In this document: positions 26,139-36,463 of the stretch, one piece after another
Numbering within the stretch: the stretch's first letter is position 1
Layout: each line of letters starts with the position of its first letter
From: Bisporella sp. PMI_857
Lineage: Eukaryota; Ascomycota; Leotiomycetes; Helotiales; Helotiaceae
NCBI GenBank assembly: GCA_021307315.1
Contig: JAJSPD010000101.1
Span: forward strand, 62,001 to 126,000
DNA length: 64,000 nt
Direction of reading: 5' to 3'
The notes under the pieces: model-generated
Told to the model about the DNA's origin: nothing
The model's database searches: none
What the model saw: only the letters and a program-made list of their open reading frames with translations
Translations under genes and position numbers: made by a program

Positions 26139-26449
26139 ATGAGTGACGGAGAGGAAGAAGTAGACTGGGAAGATGGTGCCATAATCGATGCGACAAAAAG
26201 GAGAGCGGTAAGGCCAGCCTATTGATCATTAAATACACATTACTGAAGCTGGTCTTGAAGCCGAATGCGGAGACGAATGTGGTTTACGAAATTCGAAACG
26301 TGGCGGGGAACAAGTCATCCATGGCACCCAAGGGTACAGTAGCTGTCTGTACGAAGATACTACCGGAAGGGATAAAAGGCACTTTGAAGCCAGCATCCTA
26401 CGGAAATTTTACAAATGACGAGGCAAAGTTTGTTGTTAAAAAAGATTGA
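26139..26449 (+). CDS. small acidic-start hypothetical protein (89 aa)
   Basis: Two exons, 26139-26207 and 26249-26449, joined in frame by a 41-bp intron (GTAAGG..AAG), short but with normal borders. The product starts MSDGEEEVDWEDGAIID, continues KPNAETNVVYEIRNVAG and ends with KFVVKKD before a stop at 26447-26449. No family recognised. The gene converges on the minus-strand gene ending at 26471, only 21 bp away. Confidence 0.45.
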
Positions 26450-26470
26450 AATTATTGTCAACAAAAATGG

Positions 26471-28650
26471 CTAGTAACTATCGTCAGGTACATCTGTCAT
26501 CATCATACTGTACAAGGCTATGAATGTGGCATTCTGAAACACGATTTTAATTGATCCTGATGGCAGTGGTATGTCCAAGCTCGCCGTAACAACACCGACG
26601 GTATTGTGAAACCATCCTTGAAAGTGCAATACAGATCCTTTCTCCAGATTCATTTGGATATAGTCACAGAGCTTCTCCACAAGACAGGAGCCAACTTCGT
26701 CCACTAGTAACGTCAAGACCGCTGCCGGAAGGTCAACAAATACTTCGTTTACGGTAAGCCTGTTTGAAAAACCTGGATCTCGAGATAGTCTCATAGAACC
26801 GGCCACTTTCTTTAGTGAGTCGAAGAATAAACCCTCATAACATTTCACATCTTTCAATGGTGACCACTCGACTGGGCTGTTATCTACCCCAAAATTAGCA
26901 TTGGGTCCTCTGTATCGGTCTTGCAACCCACTTGGTGGCCCTAAATGGCCCGAATTTAGCTGCAGTGAATGCTCTGCGATATGTTTTGTCTGTTTTGTAC
27001 TGTCTCTAGTAGGAGGCCCCGACGGTGAACCATGCTGGGAAGGAGGATAAAATTGTGGATGGTAATGGTGATAATACTGCTGTCGATACTGCTGTTGACA
27101 ATACTGTTGTTGAGAGTTCTGCTGCGAAGTATGCAACTGGTTTTGGGTATTCTGGCGTAGTGGCTGGTTCATCTCTGTGCTAGAGAGAACTGAAGTGGAA
27201 TGAGGAACTAGTATTCTCGTTAGATCCTTCTCACTACGTTTCTATATATCACTCACCAGAGTGTGCAGAATATTCTGGGTACTTGTTCTGCTGATTATTG
27301 TGACGTGCATTTTCAATGCTTTTCATAGAAGATGGGCTACGGGGCGTAGGTAATGTTCTTTGATCTACTACTAACGTTAACAACGCGGACAAATTAATGG
27401 AGGTAGCCTTGAACGTGAAAAGTATTCGGCATTCGGGTACTCATTACTTACCGTTGTATGGGCTATTATAAAGAGTTTCGGCCGGTGTCAGGAGAACTTG
27501 AAGGTTCGGTGATGTAGGAAAAGGATGCCCTGAGTTTGGTGGATCCCCTGTGTGCTTCGTCAATTTCATTGCGTTTACCCTCTGAAGTTGCTTACCATGA
27601 ATGGCGTTGTCGCTCTCTTGATGACTATCACATTGCTGTCTTAACAATGACCCTTGCGCCTCTCCAGTGGACTTAGTTGTTCCGTCACCATGTATATCCA
27701 ATGCCCGTTCGCTTCTCTCGGTGACATCGTCGGCTGAATGTGATTCTAGTCGTTGGGGTTTAGATGCATCTGCTAATGTTAGTAAATTGTCTAACCGGGG
27801 TACACAATATTTTTTACATACTCCCCCGATTGACTGATTGAACTCCATTATTGCAAGGCGGTTGCAGTTCAGATTCTGCCACAACAAAACTCGGTAGTTG
27901 CTGACCAAGGATGCTAGCGTCGCTCTCTCGACGAGTACTATGTTGCTGTCTAAGCAACGGCCGTTGTTCCTCTCCGGCTGATCTACTTATTCCATCACCA
28001 TCTGAAACTTGTTCCCCCTCGATGGTCGCTCTAGGCGAACTTAATCGTTGGGATTTAGAGCGGCGATCTTCAGGCTCGGTTGTCGACTCTCTTGGGTGTT
28101 TTAGTCCATCTGCCAATGTTAGTGATTCGGCGAGTCTCAAATGCTTCTGCTTACTGTCCTGGACGACTGCTGATTCTGGTTCATCGTGAAGTGTATTGCC
28201 TGATTTAGCATCGCCGGGGAGTATGCTATCATCAGCTCCTAGGCGCCAGCGAGCAATTTCATTTTCCGGCACTATCTTTGATTGCTTAGGCCGAAGGTTA
28301 GATGGCAACTTCAGCTTCTGTACCTTTCCATGCTTCGTGCGCAAGAATTTGTATAACCGCCCGATCTCATTGAAAAAGTTTTTCTCTTTTACTTTACCGA
28401 GTACAGTAGGAGAACCCGCAGCTACGCAGCAAATGATGTAAAATGCGTCTTCGTAGGTAGAATAGATATGTATAGCCCGTGGGAGTGCTTCTGTGGATTT
28501 TCGGAGTAGACGGGCACTATCGATCAGAGATTTGAATGACGAAAGCACAACCTTGTGTCGAAGCTCTAGTTGATCGAATGAAGTGAAGAGCTCATACTGC
28601 ATAGTCAGCATACCCGTAAAGTCTTCCCAAGACAACACAGGAGATGGCAT
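26471..28650 (-). CDS. four-exon gene of unknown function (655 aa)
   Basis: ATG at 28650 (MPSPVLSWEDFTGML). Exons 28650-27822, 27772-27452, 27370-27257 and 27174-26471; the introns (49, 81 and 82 bp) all have GT..AG ends, and the exon lengths add to a multiple of three, which strongly supports a working gene. The N-terminal 150 residues look globular and helical (FDQLELRHKVVLSSFKSLID, EDAFYIICCVAAGS). The middle is low complexity and holds an internal duplication (see findings). After it comes a glutamine/tyrosine-rich stretch (QQNSQQQYCQQQYRQQYYHH), then a globular C-terminal domain (WSPLKDVKCYEGLFFDSLKK, LPAAVLTLLVDEVGSCLVEK) to the end. I recognise no known domain. Its upstream side is occupied by the 28.7-29.2 kb minisatellite. 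Confidence 0.7.
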
Positions 28651-28693
28651 ATTTTCGCGCGGGAAAATAGGCACAAAGAAAGAAGAGAGAAGA

Positions 28694-29240
28694 AGGGGAG
28701 GCAGCAGGGTCGAGAGGGGAGGCAGTAGGGGTGAGAGGGGAGGCAGCAGGGGCGAGAGGGGAGGTAGCAGGGTCGAGAGGGGAGGCAGCAGGGGTGTGAG
28801 GGGAGGTAGCAGGGGCGAGAGGGGAGGCAGCAGGGTCGAGAGGGGAGGCAGTAGGGGTGAAAGGGGAGGCAGCAGGGTCGAGAGGGGAGGCAGCAGGGGT
28901 GTGAGGGGAGGTAGCAGGGGCGAGAGGGGAGGCCAGCAGGGTCGAGAGAGGCAGTAGGGGTGAAAGGGGAGGCAGCAGGGTCGAGAGGGGAGGCAGCAGG
29001 GTCGAGAGGGGAGGCAGCAGGGTCGAGAGGGGAGGCAGTAGGGGTGAAAGGGGAGGCAGCAGGGTCGAGAGGGGAGGCAGCAGGGGTGTGAGGGGAGGTA
29101 GCAGGGGCGAGAGGGGAGGCCAGCAGGGTCGAGAGAGGCAGTAGGGGTGAAAGGGGAGGCAGCAGGGTCGAGAGGGGAGGCAGCAGGGGTGTGAGGGGAG
29201 GTAGCAGGGGCGAGAGGGAGGCAGCAGGGTCCGAGAGGAG
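28694..29240. repeat. 21-bp minisatellite, roughly 25 copies
   Basis: Tandem units of the form GGGGAGGCAGCAGGGTCGAGA with variants (GTAGGGGTGAGA, GGTAGCAGGGGCGAGA), arranged in higher-order blocks: the segment at about 28840-28960 recurs at about 29020-29140. Strong G/C strand asymmetry (G-rich on plus). The array lies about 40 bp upstream of the ATG of the minus-strand gene at 28650; long Pro/Leu/Ser open frames on the minus strand through it are artefacts of the array. Confidence 0.95.
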
Positions 29241-29869
29241 AGTGCAGCAAGGGAGATCACATGATACACTAAGTCAGGCTAGTAGCAACCAGATTCGAAT
29301 CCCTGCTTGATCGCCAAGTACGCTAATGGTCGGAGACGATGGTCTGGGGCGCCTTTAATTACTTGCTGCCGTGCAAAATATGAGAAGAAATGACGGTCTA
29401 TATTATATCCAAAAGCGGCGGCAGGCTAGCATGAATGGGTGTCTGGAATTCAAATCCGACAACAATGACCTAAAAAACAAAAGAAACACGGCCCTGAAAC
29501 ACTCTTATCGCTAGGTGATAATTTATAGTCAAAACCCCCTGGATTTCCCAGAATCCACAAGCAATGACGGGGACGAGTATGAGCGTCCCTCTTCCGGATC
29601 TTTCTCAACCACCTCAACCACCTCAAGATATTCTTGCTTACAAACTCAACACGCATGAAGCATTCAAGTAATTCGAATGGTGAGCGCAATCGCATCATAG
29701 AATCTGCCTGGAACTGACTTTTCTTAGAAGCGAATCTATAATCTACGGCAGTACCAGGAAATTCAACATCTCCGCCTGGCATTTTGCTATTCCTGATACC
29801 CAGAGTCACGCATAATCTCCATGGCAGCACAATCTTCTCCCTCAGTCATAGAGCGGATATTGGACAACC
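29241..29869. other. intergenic
   Basis: An open frame on minus at 29450-29830 (ECFMRVEFVSKNILRWLR) has no recognised family and no good start context. Nothing else seen. Confidence 0.35.
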
Positions 29870-31559
29870 ATGCCTTCAACCTTAGATGCGTCCGTTCTGA
29901 CGGCTGGTGGTGGATTGATATACAAGGTCGATACGTGCAATGTTGAGAAACGTTTCAGCAAATCGATAGGTGAGTTGAAGTTGAGGAACTGACTGTATTG
30001 GGACCAGACTGAAGGCCACTAGAAGGACAAAGCCCCAAGCTTGGGATTATGGAATGGGGGAACATTATGTTGCGATCCAATCTCGAACGTAGTAAACGTT
30101 CTTGAGTTGTCTAGTTCCATGGATTCATTTTCTAATAAAGAGGCATTGGAATTCGATTCTGGCTGCACTTCGTTGCGAAAGGACCCTGTCAACACTCGAA
30201 GTCGCGGTTTAGAGAAGCGCGCTACTCTGGGGGACCTTCAGAGAGTAGTTGTCGCGCCTGCTATGAAACAGCGCACCAAAGCACGACCAAAAACCGTGCT
30301 TGTAAAGTCACAAGATTTACCCAACACCGTCAGCTCCGTGACCTCAGACTCCATCTAGTTGGTCTATACAATCGTCTTCCTCGGTTACTAGTAGCACCTC
30401 GAAGAGTAGCACTACTTGTGTCGTGAAAGCCTTTTCACCTGGATGTATTAGCTCACTACTATCCACAATTCAGGAGCAAAAAATGACTGCCTTTTGTGGT
30501 TTATCAAGCAGCGGCTCCGTGGATAGCAGCCGTCAGGGAGCCTTACAACAAAAGAAGAAGCCTATGTTTTCGTTTAGTGGCTCATCCAACGAAGACGGGA
30601 GTTCGCTGCTGCGGCGATTTCCCGCCCGAGCACATTAACAGCTCCAATCAGAAGCAACCAAAGAATCAAACTTCATTCAGAGAAAAGGTCGCTACCAGGA
30701 CAATTCAGGGAGTTATCCAAGAGGAGCAGTCTTTCGACGACGACGTGTTCGAGACCGATGAGGAAGACATTGACGAGAGCGCTATCGATGACGATGATGA
30801 TTCTTCCGAATGGGAAGACTCCAATGAGGATAGCAATACCGTTAGCATGGACGAGGAAACGTTTTTCCAGCGTGTTGATTCAAGACCACAACTCACTTCA
30901 CGCCGATCCTTACTTACCGTTGCCCTTTACCAAAATGATCGCAACAATGGTTTGATGATTCAGGCAACGCAGGCATCTAGGTCAACACCCGCCAAGCAAC
31001 GGCCTCGCACATCATCACCGAACGGACCATCTTTTGCCCCGTCTCCAGATTCAGGCGAAGCACCTCTCACAATGAAAAAGCCACCACTTAAGGCAATTGC
31101 CGAGGTACCACGAACCTCACCTCATCCAATTCCTCACTCACCTCGCACTACTCGACGAAATATGCTCGCTACCGAACTGACTATCAGCCTGCGTCAGCAC
31201 CTCCTTTGGGAACAGCATCAAAAGTTCCAGACAGTGAACGCCGATCTTGTCAGGAATCGGCTTACGTAAGTAGGCCAAGGAGCTAGAAATCACTTCCCCT
31301 CATTTACGGCTCAGAACTGTAGACAATATCATCATTAATAACGCTCATACAAGCCTGTATTTCCATCACCGTGATACCCTCACAGATCCTCTAATTGATT
31401 CCTCTTGCCAGATAAACCCTATTTCTGACAGATCTCAAGCGAAGGCGCGTAGCACGTGACGTTACAAGCTTGAAGCAATATCCCGAAATGAGTTACATGC
31501 GCAAAGACGCAAACGAAAAAAAACCTCGTATTGGAACCAGTGCTTTAGCCAGCGTATAG
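29870..31559 (+). pseudogene. DUF1752 / DUF3295 (AreA GATA-like) regulator, disrupted
   Basis: A fungal nuclear regulator family that joins an N-terminal AreA GATA-like region (DUF1752) to DUF3295. The start ATG at 29870 reads MPSTLDASVLTAGGGLIYKV, followed by an intron and LWNGGTLCCDP (about 30045-30080), the counterpart of the family's WRLWNRE signature with its Arg lost. The DUF3295 part is clear at 30680-31265: FETDEEDIDESAIDDDDDSS, FFQRVDSRPQLTSRRSLLT, NGPSFAPSPDSGEAP and SPRTTRRNMLATELTISLRQ. A last exon after a possible 179-bp intron (31266-31444) has DVTSLKQYPEMSYM. Breaks: near 30040, near 30355 (stop TAG at 30356-30358) and near 30610-30640, at least three in all. The usual C-terminus is replaced by an unrelated short tail ending at 31559. 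Likely dead unless the breaks are assembly errors. Confidence 0.75.
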
Positions 31560-33100
31560 TCGATTACAACTCCGAGGGGTGGTGAATTGTATGTCGCTCT
31601 CAAACGAAAATACATGCGCCTGATGACGCCGTATGTATAGTACGGAATGTAAATATAAGCTGGACAAGTGAGGGAAGGGCGAATAAACCTACGCTGGCAT
31701 CAAAATTTTTGTCACTGCTTAGGTGAAAACCACTCTAGCGGTTGGTGGTCCATGAATCCTTTCGAGTATACGTTGAAGGCTCAGAGCTCGATGGCGGGAA
31801 AGTCATAAATTATTTTTGTTAGAGTCTAGTTGCTGATGTCGTAGTTAAACATGCACGACATATTGTAGATATAACCTGAGCAATCTTTTGGGCCTGAGTA
31901 CTGTACATAATAACATTTGAATTGGGAATAGTCTGTACATGTAAAGTAGCTAGGCTATAGCCTGCAACTTAAGGAGGAAATTAAGCAACGTGCAAGCCCT
32001 TCTCATCGACCTTTGCCTAGAATTAAATAAAGTAGCTTTCGGTATCAAATATCGAACCGCGTCGACTAAACAATACAGCGATCATCAAATGCCATTAGCA
32101 GGGGTCGCGCCACATAGGGTTTATCCCGTCATAGACTCATAGCATCATATTTAGATGACACAGGATATGAGCGGAGAGAGCTTGATTGCACCCGTATACG
32201 CAATCTCCCTGCCATATGTGAAATGAGGCTAATCACTTAGGTGCTCTCTTTGATTAGCCTGGTGATGGCAAGCTTTTTGTCCCAGCCAGGTATCAACCGG
32301 GATCCCAAGTGAGTGGATCTTTCCCTCCACATTGTAATCCAGCTTATATTGAACCTCTTCCCCTGGTATGGTGATCATAGGCTCGTGTACACCAGTCAAA
32401 CGGCTCGGGGCAATTGTAGAGGCCTTCCTAGCCGCTCTATACGCACGCCCCACCCAGATATTTGGATAGGGTATCTAAAAGGGACTTTTCGAGGTGGGAC
32501 TTCCCTATTTTGAACAGCATGGTCCGTTTTGCATAAGCCTGTTTTCTGGACCCTGCGCCTCCACCCCCACACTGGGAACTAGCGCGTTCCACTCTTGTCT
32601 GGGGTATCCAAAATGCGATCCGAGAAATCTAAGCATTTATATGTAATTCAACTACTCGCATATTTTAATGAGAAACATCCCAGAGCTCAAATGCCAGTTC
32701 ACTCTCTTTCTGAGACTACCACAACCTACAACTATGTCCGGCTCTCTAAAATGGGTGGAATATGTTTGTTATGGTATCAGTATTGTTGTTATGCTATTAA
32801 CTTTACTGAGGTGAGGTGCCTCGAGACCTTTCACTATGCGTATTATTGATGTAATCTACTCTTCAGACTCTACATACGATACGTCGCTAAATCACTAGGT
32901 TTTGACGACTGGTTAATATTATTCTCAGCAGTAAGTATAACAGGCAAGGTTGTAAGGTCAAATGCTGATTAGCTGAATGTAGTGCCTGATTTTGGGATCC
33001 TGTATATCGGTCGGGTTGATGTTCCGCCAGGCTGGCATTGGCGTTCGCGCATCTAACCCCTCAGACAATCAAGTATCTCTCCTTGGCCAAGTAAGTTAAT
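31560..33100. other. gene-poor region
   Basis: No protein family recognised in the short frames (for example 32229-32453 on minus, 32595-32849 on plus). No repeat noticed before the MITE at 33101. Confidence 0.4.
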
Positions 33101-33324
33101 GTTGGTATCACTCTCTGTGATACTTTTTTCGTATTGATGACTTGCAATAGCTTAAGTCGGTTACCCACGGGGCACGTAGCACCGCGATCTCAGCGCAGTG
33201 CTATATATGCTCGTTGTAGGTGGTTGACTTGTTCTTTTCTAAGTTACGTCCTACGAGTGAGAACTTAAATACATTCAGGTGATGGCCTGTGCGTCATGGA
33301 ACGTTCACATGACTTTATACCAAC
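33101..33324 (+). mobile_element. MITE family A, copy 1 (complete, 7-bp TSD)
   Basis: 224 bp with terminal inverted repeats GTTGGTAT..ATACCAAC and a perfect 7-bp duplication AGTTAAT at 33094-33100 and 33325-33331. Internal landmarks shared with the other copies: a short hairpin at the left end (TATCACTCTCTGTGATAC), TTAAGTCGGTTACCCACGGG, and the palindromic block GCACGTAGCACCGCG..CAGCGCAGTGCT. Non-coding. Confidence 0.9.
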
Positions 33325-33513
33325 AGTTAATCTTTCATGTGATAGCACGCCAACTAACTTTACCTAGATTCTACTCAGTTTTCAAATTCTCTACTATTTC
33401 GCCATTGGGTGCGTTGTGTCTTTAAGGGGAACTATTCTAAGATATCCTAACCACCTCTCAGTTCTGTCAAAATCAGCACCATTGCCCTTGCCCGACGTAT
33501 TCGAAAACCCACT

Positions 33514-34151
33514 ATGGAACCGACGGTGACCCATGCCGATTTTCTATCCTTCACCTCACAAACATTAAAGAGTCTTGTCAGCCTTTGGAATTGGGATTGC
33601 TATTATGTATTTGGAGGATACATTATAATATACACAGGTACCGCATCTATCGTAAGTCTCATGTGGCTGCTTGTAGCGTAAGTACTAATTTACTATTGAA
33701 GGCAACACGATATTTATGCTTCTCAACAAATGCCATCTCTAGTACTTTAGGAGATGATCGATGTAATACGCTCAATTGGGTTAATGTTGGACTCCAAAGC
33801 TCCACCGACCTGTTCCTTGTTCTACTTCTTCTCCAACCGATATGGAAATTGAAAGTCTGCATTAGAACAAAAATAAGAATAGTGGTGGCCTTCTTACTTG
33901 GCCTTTTGAATGTTGTCATGGCTATCCTCAGAGGGCGCTGGACGCATATTGCTTTCACCAGTCCGGATTTTTGTTGGCATTGGGCTCTGGTAGTATTGTT
34001 AACCGATTTTGAGAAAGCAACGGCTCATATTTGCGTAACGCTTCCTGTCATCATAATGTGGCTTTGGGGGAAATTTACCGGCTCTCATCAAAGCTGCCAG
34101 TCCGAACATTCTGAGAGCGAGGAGGGGTTGTATTATGTAGATACGAGGTGA
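33514..34151 (+). CDS. fungal rhodopsin-like integral membrane protein, partial or degenerate
   Basis: Resembles the fungal rhodopsin/PTH11-like membrane domain. The part from about 33750 has the expected order: GDDRCNTLNWVNVGLQSSTD, a hydrophobic helix (LFLVLLLLQPIWKL), KIRIVVAFLLGLLNVVMAIL, then ICVTLPVIIMWLWGKF and a hydrophilic tail with SESEE. An ATG at 33514 (MEPTVTHADFLSFTSQ) opens a second frame with the helix YYVFGGYIIIYTGTASIVSL, which could be an N-terminal exon joined by a small intron at about 33650-33700. The family usually has seven helices; fewer are visible, so the protein is shortened or the model incomplete. Confidence 0.55.
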
Positions 34152-34788
34152 ACAAATTGGCAACCTTCTGAACTGCTTTACCGCTATAAGGGGGATCAAC
34201 TTCCGTTGTGGCCTCAATAGCTTTCACCGGGAGATATATCGCTTTCAAGATTTGTTTGAGGTTGTGGAGGGTTGGCATGACCCAAGATCATGAAGTCCCA
34301 CCGACAATACATGTAGGTTCCACTGTGTATTATTCGTCTCGCCGCTGGGCTTGCATACACATGCGCATCGTAAAGGTCCCGAAATGCTGGTGGCGATTAC
34401 ATACTAGGTGGTGGGGCTCATCGCCCATTGATCGCCATCCTCACTGTGAACCGGTCATATCTTTTTCTCTCCGTCATGTTGTTCAATAGGTTCGGTCGAA
34501 CATGCCACACAGTCGCCTGTACCCTTGCCACACATCAGTGCTTTTTTGTGTTGTGTGCCAAGAATAAGTCAGCACGACACACATCACATCTCGCATGTGG
34601 AGGTGCCAAGAATATGGGTATGCGAGATTGCTTTTACTACTATAACAAACTGTTCCTCAGTCCCTGTAGCTGCATAAACCGAAAACATGCACTGCCATCT
34701 TGCATTAATTTCTTGTGACAATCCCGAACGTACTGAGATAGCTACCAGTAGAGGGCGGGAATCAGAGCATCTCCTTGCTTGTCCTGTG

Positions 34789-35214
34789 ATGGCTTACGCA
34801 GTTATTCGGGATAATGACATCGATCTTCCCGCTAAGAATGGGACACGAACCGAGTTCCCCGGGCCAGTTTCACAGCCTGTTGTGGTGGTAAGCTGGCAGA
34901 ACCTCACCAATAATCGATGGTCGAGTAACTATACCATACACGGGGTACTCCACAACTTGCTGGATGCAAAAAAGGTCTTTGATCATATGAAAGCTTGGGC
35001 CTATGTTTGCAAGAACTCTAACTGTACTAATGAGAATATCCCTATCCAATCTAAGGATATTGTGTTGGAAGTCAAAGATCGTGTGGACCAAGATTTCGCG
35101 GCATATGGATTACAAGAACATCAAAGGGATGAGTTTAATAAGTTCTGCGAGATTGTTTTACGGAGTGCGCGGGCGGCGAAGACGCACAAGAGAGGGAAGA
35201 AAAGGAAAAGGTGA
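34789..35214 (+). CDS. hypothetical protein
   Basis: An open frame from an ATG at 34687, with a better start at 34789 (MAYAVIRDNDIDLPAKNGT), to the stop at 35212-35214. It shows a beta-rich segment (SQPVVVVSWQNLTNNRW), KKVFDHMKAWAYVCK, DIVLEVKDRVDQDF and a very basic C-terminus (KTHKRGKKRKR) that could act as a nuclear or nucleic-acid-binding tail. No family recognised. Codon pattern looks protein-like over the whole length. Confidence 0.4.
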   Translation: MAYAVIRDNDIDLPAKNGTRTEFPGPVSQPVVVVSWQNLTNNRWSSNYTIHGVLHNLLDAKKVFDHMKAWAYVCKNSNCTNENIPIQSKDIVLEVKDRVDQDFAAYGLQEHQRDEFNKFCEIVLRSARAAKTHKRGKKRKR

Positions 35215-36463
35215 GACGCGGTCCCCATGTAATAGATAGTTAAAGCGTTTGTTGGAATGCATGTACATAGTTTCACGCGTTCCATATCGCGAGGATTGTG
35301 GGTCTCCTACTATCTATATAACTACCTGGCAATAGGCCATAGCTTAGAAGAATCAACGAATATCAAAACCACACCAGCAAGAGCGTAGTCACAGCTACTA
35401 CGCCTTTTGCTACGTGGTAGGTATTCCGACAGCGTTGATATTTTAGCATATTTTGCACAACCTTTTATGGTGTGAGAGACTTTTATAAGATTCTAAACAT
35501 GCGCTTGTCAGCTCACCATCGTCGTGAATATCACGATATTCGGGCAAGGCATTGGCCATATTCCTTGCTTTGTCAGCCCATAGATATAATTGAAGTATCA
35601 CCGTTATCCTCTACCTACCAGCGTTGGACAATGAAGCTACCATGTAAGCATATATGCAGTGGCAAATGCTTCGCTTCAATGGCACGGTTTATATTTCGTC
35701 TTAAACTGTGACTGATAACCCCTTAGGAGACCGAAGGGAGAATAGTTGATGGCAAATGGTCAGACCGCCCATACCGCAAGACAAGTTTGCAGCTCAGAAT
35801 TTTAGGCATGTAAATTATTTCAGACATGACTTGTTCAGAGGTTGTGTTCAGAGGTTGCGCGGGAGCTGGCTGGTGCGAGTTATGTCTTCCCCACAGGGGT
35901 GTGGATAGGGGACGTAGGATGGCCAAGTATCTCTGTTTACGATGTATGTTGCGCAAGTTGGGTGTGGATGACCTTACAATATCATAGTAGAGAACGGCAT
36001 CTGCAAAGTGCGGGCAGAGCTTGCTGATTCTAGAATGGAGTGGAATTTCTAGTTCTGAAGCGAGACCCTATAACTTTTGTGTTTAGGGGAGGAGCGTTAT
36101 GTGACAAAATGTCACGTCACGCCGGAGGCACTGAAGCGAGACCCTATAAAATTTATGTTTAGGGGAGGAGCATCATGTGACATTTTGTCACATAACGCTG
36201 CTCCCTAAAACTAGCAGCGACCTCCTGTAGCTCTATATCGTAGCCTGCTTTTACACAACCCTTCCTACTATTGAATTTTATATTATCTGTCCTAATTTGT
36301 ATTTGCTTGGTGATGGATCTCCAATCCGATTAAAGTTGCAGCACTTGCCAGAACTACCTTGGGCTCAGCGCCTTTCAATCTTCTTAGGCATATCTCTTCT
36401 ATCTTTAATCGGGAGATCTATACCAAAGTTCACTACTGTCGTTCCTGGATAGCTCATTGTCCT
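35215..36463. other. intergenic with palindromic repeat cluster
   Basis: No recognised protein. The only structure is the repeat cluster at 36055-36209, listed separately. Confidence 0.4.
36055..36209. repeat. direct repeats carrying a GTGACA hairpin, plus inverted copy
   Basis: Two direct copies of about 60 bp (36055-36115 and 36131-36191) begin CTGAAGCGAGACCCTATAA, contain TTTAGGGGAGGAGC and end in a palindrome, GTGACAAAATGTCAC in the first and GTGACATTTTGTCAC in the second. An inverted partial copy (ATAACGCTGCTCCCTAAA) follows at 36192-36209. The whole can fold into several alternative hairpins. Probably a small foldback transposon. Confidence 0.75.

Noticed and set aside
28592..29269. 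Long Pro/Leu/Ser-rich open frames on the minus strand
   Set aside because: They run through the 21-bp minisatellite; repeat units of 21 bp keep any frame open. Only the part from the ATG at 28650 is supported as gene.
30705..30896. Serine-rich minus-strand frame
   Set aside because: Antisense to the acidic stretch of the DUF3295 gene.
33094..33331. Possible tRNA-derived SINE
   Set aside because: Terminal inverted repeats and a target duplication fit a MITE, and no tRNA A/B box arrangement or A-tail is visible.
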